Shown in pieces: positions 25,896 through 34,461 of a stretch of DNA of 64,000 nt; within the stretch, counting starts at the first letter, position 1; every line of letters begins with the position of its first letter. Under the pieces are notes generated by a model. It was not told where the DNA came from and made no database searches. It saw only the letters and a program-made list of their open reading frames with translations. This DNA is from Nilaparvata lugens (taxonomy: Eukaryota; Arthropoda; Insecta; Hemiptera; Delphacidae), in contig NC_052511.1 in assembly GCF_014356525.2 (NCBI RefSeq), positions 12,985,675-13,049,674 of the forward strand, given 5' to 3'. Both the position numbers and the translations under genes were made by a program.

Positions 25896-28607
25896 TCTTA
25901 TAGATTCTATTAGATTGAACGGAGCTTGGCAGACACATATGTTCATCGTGTGTATGATAAGTTAAGTTCAATCAGTTCGCACACCAATAACATATTAAAT
26001 TTTCGCCTAGCCAATGGCATGGCCGCAAGCTCAACTGAAACTCATCTCACAAGTAACACATTACTTGTAGCAAGTGAGCAAGCAAGCTGGCAAGTCTTGC
26101 AACTGCAAACGAAAATTTATTGCTTCTCAGCAGGTGTAATGGCGGCAACTAGCTGCCTTCTACATTCAGCATTTCTAATAGATAACATCAAAACTCATCA
26201 TTCAACCAAGGCTGACAGTTTTAAATGAATCTCGCTATAGATGATTAGGCGCTGCGGTCTTAGAAGCGCCGTTGCGTTCAAAGGCTGCACGTCTACAATC
26301 CACTTATTATTATGGCCTCACTCATCTTCTGCTGTGCTGCTTCCTCTCATTAGTGATGATTGATGTTGAAATATGGTTTTTGGTTCCATTTCTAATAAAT
26401 GCAGGGCTATGGAGAAGGTTCAAAGAAGGTTTGTCTGCAATAATTTATTACTAATAATAGAATTTTCAAAATTACAATATTTATTTTATTCTTTCTTCTT
26501 CAAAATTACATAACTTTCAGAAGAGTACCACAGGCGTAAGCCCAAAATGGTTCCAATTCTAATTTATACAACAGTCCAAATATAGCTAGGTAATGTGTCA
26601 CTTCAAAATTCCTCAATTACACACACACTCTCAATTACACAATGCTTTATTTAAGTTGATGTTTAGCATTGACTATCTGATGTTCAGATTCCTGAATAAA
26701 TATTTGGTACAGAATAAAGCACATTAATTCAGAACACATTTGCAGCACCACTCACTTGAAGATCACCATTGAAGAAAAACCAATCATTCCATGGCATAAT
26801 AAAAGTGATGCATCTGTGAACCTGATTATATAATATAACAAGCATAGTTGTTGACATGCAGAAATGCCAACAATGTAATCCGAAGTTTCCATTATCCGTG
26901 GAGAATTCCTTCTGATACGAATAATTCAGAATTGAACATCAACGTACCTGATTGCACTTGAAATCTTGTATCAATAAATCTCATTATTGAGTGTTTTAGA
27001 AGACAATAATTGTTATGAAATTGATTGTTGGTTCGATAGTTCGGGCGCAGGATGTTGAACGTGTAAATGTACTTAAATATTTTAACAAGCTATCATTTAA
27101 ATAAAATTTCATTCAAACAGAAAGGTTTTCTTGAATATTTATTGATTTTATTCATCTACTCACACAAAGCACAATGAAAAGTCATTTAATAATCAAGAGA
27201 AAAAAACAGACACTTCTTCACTCCCAAATTTCGATATGAATAAGCGGCCCAAAAAAAGTTACTGATTATAATTATCCTAGTCTGAATTTAATAAAATTTC
27301 CACTCTCTGCGGTGTAGACGTGATCCTGAAGCAGGCCTACCATGCATCACTCCTGAAATAAAAATAATATTTCTAGTATTTTGGAATGTTATAATAGAAA
27401 GCTTTGCCTAGTCGTTGTCTGAGCTGTGATGAGAGCATTATCGTTGAATAGACGGATGGGCAATTGACAAGATGTGGCCACATAAAAGTGCATAGCAGTC
27501 ATCGCTCGTTCTGTTATCTAACTGGCATTAGGCTTCCAGTCACAATCGAAAGCGCATTATTCCAAGCTTATCCCTCACTCAGCACTTCCCTACCTTATCA
27601 TCCCTCTTTCCTTCCTCACCACTAACATTCCCTTTTTCTTCCTCTTCTCTTTGCTTTTCCTTCTCCATTCCCTTCTATACCAACCCATCCCTTCACATCA
27701 CCCTTCCCTTCCACTTTCATTTCCCTTCGTCTTTGCTCTACTCCTTTTTTTCGCTCCCCCTCTCCTTTTCAATCCCCTCCCCTTCCTTTTCCATCTTTTT
27801 CTCTTCCCTATCTTGCCCCTTCTACTCCCCACTTCCTCTGCTTCATCACCTCTATCACTTACTTTTCCCTCTCATCTCTTACCTATTTTTACCGACCGTC
27901 TCTCACCCCTTTCCCTTTCCTTTCACACCCATTTTCTGTCTTATCCCCCTTTCAATTTTTATTCTCCCTCTCTATTCATCACACACTTATGTTTCATGTA
28001 GTAAAAATATGGCAAAAAACTATGTTGAAGGATTAAAAACACAGAAGAATATTAGAGAGACAGAACTCTACAAAATCCAGAAATCTCTCTATTCTTCCTT
28101 TCCCCATCTCATTAGATTTCTCACCCCTCTTGTTCAAAATCATCCACTATTGCAATTCCTGGTACCAGAAACAGCTACAATAGCAAATGTCGTCTGTGAC
28201 AATGTTGAGATTATCGAGAATACAACCCCTTTTCAGTCTCAAATTTTATGATTTAATTGGTGCCATTGGTTTCAAAGCTGATCGGAGGAGCATTTGCATT
28301 ACATTTGCTGCGGATGTGGTCTCATATTTTTATATTTTATTCTATATATGATATCTGCTAGGGCTAGGGCCACTCAATATAGTGCCTTGAGCCACCCGAC
28401 CAACCTAATCTTCCCCAACTCATATAATGTATCATAACCAACTAAGGTAATGTACTGTATCAGTATCTAATTATTATGAGACTGTGATGATTCTGGTGAA
28501 TGACAAATTTGGAAAAACAAATTTTTTCAAACTGAGTTGCTGAACAAGAGAGATTCAAATTTTAATTCAGCCAATTAATCTAATTCAACTTCAATGTGAT
28601 ATTTTCG
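25896..28607. other. intergenic with a long pyrimidine tract, no confirmed gene
   Basis: The region holds two unrecognised frames of 60 and 100 codons at 25.9-26.5 kb and the pyrimidine-rich tract listed separately. Immediately after that tract is a stretch (28,010-28,251) whose frame, from MAKNYVEG to the stop, has balanced amino-acid use. It could be a small exon following a long polypyrimidine tract and AG at 28,000, but no homology is evident. Confidence 0.35.
27568..27975 (+). repeat. pyrimidine-rich tract, about 400 bp
   Basis: An almost uninterrupted C/T-biased stretch (CCCTTCC, CTCCCC, TTTTCC blocks) without a strict repeat unit. Long open frames here (27,651-28,001 and 27,733-28,251) are Ser/Pro/Leu/Phe-rich artefacts of composition. 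Such tracts can form triplex or unusual DNA, and the complementary strand is purine-rich. Confidence 0.8.
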
Positions 28608-28845
28608 TCTCTATATAATAGAAGCGAATTGGCACTCACTCACTAACTGACTGACTGACTCACTCACTCGCAGAACTAAAAATCTACTGGACCAAAAACG
28701 CTCAAATCTGGAAGGTATGATCAGTTGGCCTTTTAGAGGCGCACTAAGAACGGATTTGGAAAAATTTCCAAAGATATGCCCAAAATTAGCGTTTTTCCTG
28801 ATTTTTTTTTTGCTTTTCCTCAGATTTATCGAGAACAAATGAACA

Positions 28846-28850
28846 GAAAT
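28846..28850 (+). repeat. target-site duplication, left copy (GAAAT)
   Basis: GAAAT directly precedes the left BEL LTR and recurs directly after the right LTR at 33,807-33,811. Five bp is within the usual range for BEL/Pao integrases. Joining the flanks restores an internal repeat of the Helitron-like host. Confidence 0.9.
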
Positions 28851-29248
28851 TGTTCGGACGAAACTGTCAATGTTCCTCTTTGTTGTCTGGTGTTGTGTGG
28901 TAGAGGGGGCAATTGAACGGTGATGCGCATAGCATAATCGCAGCCAGTTGCCGATTGACAGCCAATCGAACAGCTCACTTCTCGTAATGTCGATTTTTGC
29001 AAAGTGATCTATTGATTATTTATTGTGATTTATTACAAGTGTCGTCTCGTCTCGTATCGTGATCTGGATCCGGGATCCTGGAAGCAAGGAGGATTTGGAC
29101 ATGGAGGTGGGCCTATGTTATTGAGCACTTAGCCATTTTAATTGTTCAACTTGCTACCCGACGCCAGACAACCCCAAAAGGTTCTCAATGTAATTGATAC
29201 AGTCCACAAACCAGAGTGCTGTTTGAGCCAGCCTCTGTCGAATATACA
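28851..29248 (+). repeat. BEL left LTR
   Basis: It starts TGTTCGGACG and ends GAATATACA. It is collinear and of equal length with the right LTR, with eight substitutions and no indels by my count. It should carry the element promoter and polyadenylation signals. Confidence 0.95.
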
Positions 29249-29266
29249 TGGTCCAACCGTCCGGGA
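29249..29266 (+). promoter_or_regulatory. probable tRNA primer-binding site
   Basis: TGGTCCAACCGTCCGGGA begins at the base after the left LTR. Its complement ends in CCA and contains a T-arm-like CCCGG, as expected for minus-strand DNA priming. The tRNA identity was not determined. Confidence 0.7.
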
Positions 29267-29892
29267 TTGATTTGTTAATCGAATTTGAATAGGACATAAG
29301 TTTGAAATATCGTCTAATAGGTTTGTCATTTTCATGCCTATTTTATTCTTGGTTTTTCTGTGTATATGACTTGTTTTTGTCGTTGTAGATGAATATACGC
29401 TTTATTTGTGGTATTCTTAAGAAATTTGGGCTCAATTTAAGTTGGAAATTGAGTAGAACAAGTAATATTTTCGTAAATAATTGTGTCATAGTATTATTGC
29501 ATGAGATTGTTGCATTGGTGCCACAAGGCTGGACTGGCAAGTTCGTGTCAATAAGTAGAGAAAGACTTATACGTCATCTAGCTGTAACAGTAACTGGAAC
29601 TGTTATTTTTTTCAAAGGATACTTGCAGTTATTTGCATTGATTATTGTCGTTACTTCGTTATTAATAGCAGATATTGTTTGTTCCAATGAGTATCGATAC
29701 AGTATTATTAACCTCGTAACCGATCATTCTCTACCGAGCATAAGTTGAAATGCTGGCTAGGCTTGTATTATTAGATAAGCCAGCCATTGTTCGTTCCATT
29801 GTGTCGCCTGCTCTCGTGTTTTCCCTCTTATTCTTGTTTGGTTCTTTGTCTCACTCTCTCTCTCAACGAGCGCTCACTGTTATCGCCTCACT
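29267..29892 (+). other. BEL leader, non-coding
   Basis: AT-rich leader between the primer site and the first gag ATG. A 119-codon open frame at 29,389-29,748 lies in it, is hydrophobic, has no domain, and precedes gag. I treat it as fortuitous. Confidence 0.5.
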
Positions 29893-29945
29893 ATGGGTGT
29901 TATCGAAGATTTGACGTTTCAAAGAGATGCATTAATTCGTAAAAT
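29893..29945 (+). pseudogene. BEL gag N-terminus, split by insertion
   Basis: The ATG at 29,893 opens MGVIEDLTFQRDALIRK, a typical BEL Gag amino-terminus that seeds a coiled coil. The frame is broken after 29,945 by a 445-bp LINE-derived insertion. The downstream remainder resumes at 30,378-30,390 through the duplicated target, in the phase expected if the insert is removed. An additional TGA at 30,470 stops it, and the phase then continues into the zinc-knuckle ORF. The central Gag region is missing. Confidence 0.75.
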
Positions 29946-30390
29946 GGGGACGAAGAAGGAGCCTCCACGAAGATTGTTTACAATCGACCGCTACACACGA
30001 AGAAACAATCGGGCATCCCCTGGAAACGACTTAGTCGGCCAATCCTTCTAACATCAAGATCACCAAAGAATAAATGATTAAAAAAAAAGTCATATCAATC
30101 GGCCTTTTTCAAGGCCAGCACTTGTGACGACTACCTCACTGAATATTGAGGGACTGTCTGTAAATAAAGAAATTTTAATAGCGGACATGTGCAAGCAACG
30201 AAACTGTGACATTCTAGCCCTGCAAGGGCCACATAGAGGCCCTACTAGTTATAGACCAAATATAGCCGGAATGGAGCTAGTCCTTGAGAGACCCCACTGT
30301 CAATATGGAAGCGCCATTTTTGCAAAGCCTGACCTTGTCATTCGATCAACTGCCTACACCTGCAACAAGTAAGTAAGTAATTCGTAAAAT
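29946..30390 (+). mobile_element. LINE-derived insert carrying the endonuclease start, 13-bp TSD
   Basis: TAATTCGTAAAAT at 29,933-29,945 is repeated at 30,378-30,390. The insert starts GGGGACGAAG, has a non-coding stretch of about 180 bp, then an AP-endonuclease amino-terminus (30,124-30,372). Recognisable motifs are LNIEGLS, CDILALQ, HRGP and ERPHCQYGSA. The usual catalytic Glu of the LQE motif is Gly here. It ends directly in a TAAGTAAGTAAG tail. It therefore keeps the 5' part of a LINE and a 3' tail but lacks everything between, unlike ordinary 5'-truncated copies. Confidence 0.8.
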
Positions 30391-30496
30391 AAAACGGATT
30401 AATGAAATTGCCGAAGCTGTCGAAAAGGATCCGAAAAATAAAAAAATGAAGAAGTTATTGAAAGTTGAATGAGCTCATGAACTGGAAAATTGTGAA
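30391..30496 (+). pseudogene. BEL gag continuation with in-frame TGA
   Basis: After the insert the Gag frame reads Lys-rich sequence (VEKDPKNKKMKKL) up to a TGA at 30,470-30,472, then AHELENCE into the next ORF in the same phase. It is a single nonsense change in otherwise open sequence. Confidence 0.65.
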
Positions 30497-32944
30497 GTGT
30501 TCTTGAATCTCAAACCGTCTGATAGATTAAAACGTGTAAAAGAATGGAAACTATGTATATGCTGTTTATTGGCAGGGCACTTTATTAGAGATTGTAGAAG
30601 AAGGAAGCCGTGCAGTCACTGTAATTCGCGTCATCATTCGCTCCTCCATTTAGAGCCGAGACAGCCGCCTGTGGAAAACACCAACACATTGGCCGGTAAT
30701 AAACAAATGAGCAGGGTAGACGTGCACGACGTCCCTGATCAAAGCCATCAAAAATTTGTTACTCACTCGGCTAAGAAAGTATTTTCGAATGTAAATAGTT
30801 CCTTAGTACTGTTACCAACTGTTAAATTGGGAGTTCGAGGTAATCAAGGCAATTATCATAAGGTCAAAGTATTATTAGATAGTGCAAGCACCGAGTCATT
30901 CATTACAAGGCGATGCATGAAAAAACTGGGTTTAGTGGTACAGAAAACACATAGTTTGCCAATCTATGGATTATCTGATACTAAACTGGAAGTGACAGAT
31001 GAAATTACTAACTGTGAATTTGAAATACCGAACTCCCCTTCATTAAAAATTACCGCGTCGGGAGTTAACAAAATAGCAGCTACAAATCAGATAAAAAATG
31101 CGTACTGGGCACATAATGGAGGACTGGAGCTAGCAGATTCTGAATTTTTCCTTTCAGAGGAGGTTGATATTTTATTGGGCGCTGAACATTTCCCCTTCAT
31201 TCTGACTGGAAGAAAGGTGATTGGTCCAGCGGGTACACCATCTGCCCTAGAAACTGTATGGGGCTACTGCCTGATGGGTAAGGTATCAGAGGAGAGTTCT
31301 ACTATCTCAAATAATCTGTGCATGTATTCCAATGCCAATTCAGAAGAGTTGGTGAAGCGATTTTGGGTCGTAGGAGAGCCACCGAGGACAAAAAAGTTAT
31401 TGGAAAATGAAATGGCTTGTGAGGAGATATACAAATCAACTGTTTGTCGTTTGAATACTGGTCGATACATTGTGGAGTTACCATCCAAGGAAACAAATAC
31501 GAGGGAGATATCGGGATATCTTGAAGGTAAAACTAATGTCGGAGAAAATGTTTCTATGATTCGAGAAGAAGAATCGGGAAATAATTTAGAAGAAGTTCCA
31601 GGTAAACAAGGTATAGCCTTCAACAGTTATTTACCGATCAACGGTAATTTAAGAAAAGAGTTAAAAGTGATTCATAGTCCACATGAAATCAAACCAATGG
31701 GAAGACCCATACCGAAAAAGGAAATTGGAGAAGATGTTTTTGAAAGGGAAAAACGAAATTTGGAAGAGTTAGATGATGATAGACAGGATAATGTTGAAAT
31801 AAAATGGACAAAATCCGAAAAGGGAGAAGAAATGAAAGAGTATACTCTAACAACTATGTCGTATGGTGTATCATCATCGCCATTTCTTGCCATTTGTACT
31901 ACGCATCGGTTTATTGAAGATGAAGAAAAAATGTTCCCTGTGGCTTCTGAAGCCTTACGGTTTTCTACTTACATGGATGATATAGTTACATCAGTCTCAT
32001 CAATGGAAGCAACCAAGCAACTGCAGCTTACTGAATTGTTAAGCAAAGGGAAATTTGAATTGCTAAAGTGGGCCAGCAATCATTCTACCATTCTATCAAA
32101 TCTCCCTCCAGAGCATTGCGCTATTGATGCAAAAGATTTCACTTTGGAGTCTGATAAAACCATTAAAATTCTTGGCTTTCAATCGAATCCAATTGGTTAC
32201 TACCTCTTCTACAGGGTGAAGGTTCCATTCAGTCTAGCTACAAAACGAAATGTTTTATCAACTTTAGCACAAATTTTTGATCCATTAGGATATTTGACAC
32301 CTTTCATGCTTACCTTCAAGAGTATAATTCAATATCTATGGCAATCGAGATGTGACTGGGATGATATAGCATCCGTGGAGGTAGTGAAGAAATGGGAGCT
32401 TTGTGTGGTTGTCCTAGTGGCTAGATTATTACATGAAGTTCAAGAAGTGCTTTCAAAAATTATAAACATAGATTATATTGCAGCTTGGACTTATTCAACT
32501 GTGGCAGTGAGTTGGATTCGGTCTTCACCTCATCGTTGGGCTAGGTTTGTGGCAAATCGTGTAAGTCAAGTACAGGAACACCTGTCTACAGAGCAATTCA
32601 GATATGTGTCAACCGAATGTAATCCAGCTGATTGTGCTAGTCGAGGACTATTGCTCAATGAATTAATTGGTAATTCTCCGTGGTGGAATGGTTCTGATTG
32701 GTTAGGCAAACCACTGGAGTACTGGCCACACCAAACCCACGGTAATGATGATGAAAATTCCATACAGAGTAAAGACTCAGAGGAATCAATTCAATCGGTG
32801 AACTTGAGAAATCGATGGAGTTTACTCAAAAGAATTGTATCCTCATTCTGGAAACGTTGGTTATTGGAGTATGTATCTAGCTTGCAAACCCGAACAAAAT
32901 GGTACAGAAAACATAGTAATGTATTGGAGGTATGGTTCTCTTAA
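30497..32944 (+). pseudogene. BEL Gag zinc knuckle-protease-RT-RNase H polyprotein with large in-frame losses
   Basis: The frame is 815 codons, opened here at a GTG; the true frame continues upstream to the TGA at 30,470. Order: CCHC knuckle (C20, C23, H28, C33) and a CSHC...HHSLLH motif; retropepsin-like domain with DSAS near residue 127; a LETVWGYCLMG segment; a truncated RT with YMDD near residue 491; Pao domain FDPLGYLTP near 594; NPADCASRG and WWNGSDWL of the RNase H end; then directly the C-terminal FWKRW...EY...LQTR of integrase. RT fingers and the integrase zinc finger and catalytic core are absent. Autonomous BEL polyproteins are about twice as long. The frame stays open despite these deletions and shifts out of phase after residue 813. 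Confidence 0.9.
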
Positions 32945-33105
32945 AGGAAAGTAACCTACCCCCTCTACACTGGAGGTTTGGCCGAATAACGAAGACATTC
33001 CCTGGACAGGATGGAGTTGTGAGAGTGGTGGAGGTACAGACTGCAAAGGGAAGTCTAACTAGGGCTGTCAATAGGGTATGTCTCCTCCCTATTGATGAAG
33101 ATTAG
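32932..33105 (+). pseudogene. BEL integrase C-terminal tail (DUF5641-like), -1 phase
   Basis: The frame beginning at the ATG at 32,932 contains LPPLHWRFGRI, then PGQDGVVRVV and CLLPIDED before the TAG, the standard end of BEL integrase. It continues the preceding ORF in a different phase. One base is missing next to a GG pair at about 32,929-32,931. The region likely binds DNA or LTR ends during integration in intact relatives. Confidence 0.85.
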
Positions 33106-33408
33106 GCCTCATTGAAGGGAACTTCAATAAGTTTAGTGGTTAGTTTTTTTTTGTTTCTTGTTTTATATGTGGGAAAGGTTCCCAAGTTGCTTTGTTTCTT
33201 GTTTTTAACTATATTGGTTGTATATAGTCATTATTTCTCGTCCCATCCTCTCCTTTCCGTGGGGCTCCTACTCCTCCTTTTTTATAAGTCTCCTCAAGGG
33301 CCCCTGAGGAGTGAAGATATTTTCCTTTTTTTCCTAGTTTTCCTAGTAGGGTTCGTTATAGGTGGTTTTTGTTTTTTGTTATTGGAAGTTCTTACAAGGT
33401 GGGCGGAA
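33106..33408 (+). other. BEL 3' untranslated region and polypurine tract
   Basis: T/G-rich sequence. The long hydrophobic frame 33,112-33,474 runs into the LTR and is a compositional artefact. AAGGTGGGCGGAA (33,396-33,408) sits immediately before the right LTR and is the likely plus-strand primer. Confidence 0.6.
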
Positions 33409-33806
33409 TGTTCGGACGAAACTATCAATGTTCCTCTTTGTTGTCTGGTGTTGTGTGGTAGAGGGGGCAATTGAACGGTGATGCGCATAGCATAATCGCA
33501 GCCAGTTGCCGATTGACAGCCAATCGAACAGCTCACTTCTCGTGATGTCGATTTTTGCAAAGTGATCTATTGATTATTTATTGTGATTTATTACAAGTGT
33601 CATCTCGTCTCGTGTCGTGATCTGGATCCGGGATCCTAGAAGCAAGGAGGATTTGGACATGGAGGTTGGCCTATGTTATTGTGCACTTAGCCATTTTAAT
33701 TGTTCAACTTGCTACCCGACGCCAGACAACCCCAAAAGGTTCTCGATGTAATTGATACAGTCCACAAACCAGAGTGCTGTTTGAGCCAGCCTCTGTCGAA
33801 TATACA
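33409..33806 (+). repeat. BEL right LTR
   Basis: It is the same length as the left LTR, with about eight substitutions and identical ends. GAAAT (TSD) follows at 33,807-33,811. Confidence 0.95.
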
Positions 33807-34401
33807 GAAATTGTTCAAATTTAGTACAGAAGCCAAGCTAGGGTGTAATAATGTTGTGTTAGAAGAAATTTGAAATAATGCCAAAGATACGCCCAAAATT
33901 AGCGTTTTCTCAGTTCTTTCATCAAGTAATAGACAGAAAATGTTCAAATTTGGTACAGAGATTTAGCTAGGGTCTAAAATTTTTGTGATGATGTGACTTT
34001 AATATTTCATCAAAGATACGCCCAAAATCAGGGTTTTTCCAACGTTTTTCACAGCTTTTTTGCGTTTTCTCACCTTTTACAATAATTAATGGAAATGTAT
34101 TAAAAAAATTCAGTACAGAGGTTTAGCTGAGGTGAAAGAATTTTTTTCGCCAAAGATACGCCATTCTGATGAAGATACGTCATTCCTATCTCTAATTTTA
34201 AAGGCTAGATTGGAGTTCAATAATTCTCATAATATCCTAACAAAGTTTTCCACTCTGCACTAAATAATTGAAATTAATCGGTGATTGAATCGAGCGAGGA
34301 AGTACTTTAACTTTCTGATGGAATGAAGCATGCTCAAATGAAAAATGCAGGCGAGCGAAGCGAGCCCGCTGATCTTATTTTTGAACGATCCAGACGGGGG
34401 T

Positions 34402-34461
34402 CCAGGGGGTGGAGCCCCCTGGCTAGACAGATATGGCGTGCGAAGCGAGCCTGACGGCTAG
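34402..34461 (+). repeat. 3'-terminal hairpins of the Helitron-like element
   Basis: CCAGGGGG (34,402-34,409) pairs perfectly with CCCCCTGG (34,415-34,422) over a 5-nt loop and is followed at once by CTAG. A second GC-rich imperfect hairpin (GGCGTGCGAAGCGAGCC) precedes the final CTAG at 34,458-34,461. Two hairpin-plus-CTAG ends in tandem suggest a terminus acquired twice or read through. Confidence 0.7.

Larger units (their letters stand above)
28851..33806 (+). mobile_element. BEL/Pao LTR retrotransposon, internally deleted, 4,956 bp
   Basis: It has two 398-bp LTRs (TG...CA), a 5-bp TSD, a tRNA-type primer site after the left LTR, gag and pol remnants, and a purine run before the right LTR. 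Family assignment comes from the Gag zinc knuckle with HH-LLH, the DUF1758-type protease, the YMDD reverse transcriptase, the FDPLG motif of the Pao domain and the DUF5641-like integrase tail. Large parts are missing (central Gag, RT fingers, the whole integrase core), so it is shorter than typical autonomous BEL elements (7 kb or more). The LTRs differ at about 8 of 398 positions, indicating a moderately old insertion. Confidence 0.95.
28608..34461 (+). mobile_element. Helitron-like non-autonomous element, interrupted by a BEL retrotransposon
   Basis: The left part 28,608-28,850 begins TCTCTATATAATAG and has a CACTCACT/GACTGACT tetranucleotide block. The right part 33,812-34,461 ends with hairpins followed by CTAG and then T, as Helitrons do. 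Removing the BEL element and one TSD copy leaves about 890 bp. Inside, a unit of about 130-155 bp recurs. Its landmarks are AAAGATACGCCCAAAAT (or variants) near 28,770, 33,885, 34,013 and 34,153, and ACAGAAATTGTTCAAAT-type sequence. The base before the TC end is not A, so the 5' boundary is approximate. No Rep/helicase is present. Confidence 0.55.

Noticed and set aside
28611..28838. 75-codon minus-strand frame
   Set aside because: Lies inside the Helitron-like repeat; composition artefact.
29389..29748. 119-codon frame in the BEL leader
   Set aside because: No domain, lies upstream of gag, hydrophobic composition from T-rich sequence.
33112..33474. 120-codon hydrophobic frame between BEL integrase and right LTR
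   Set aside because: T/G-rich 3' UTR running into the LTR; not an envelope, as there is no Cys pattern or signal peptide followed by an ectodomain.
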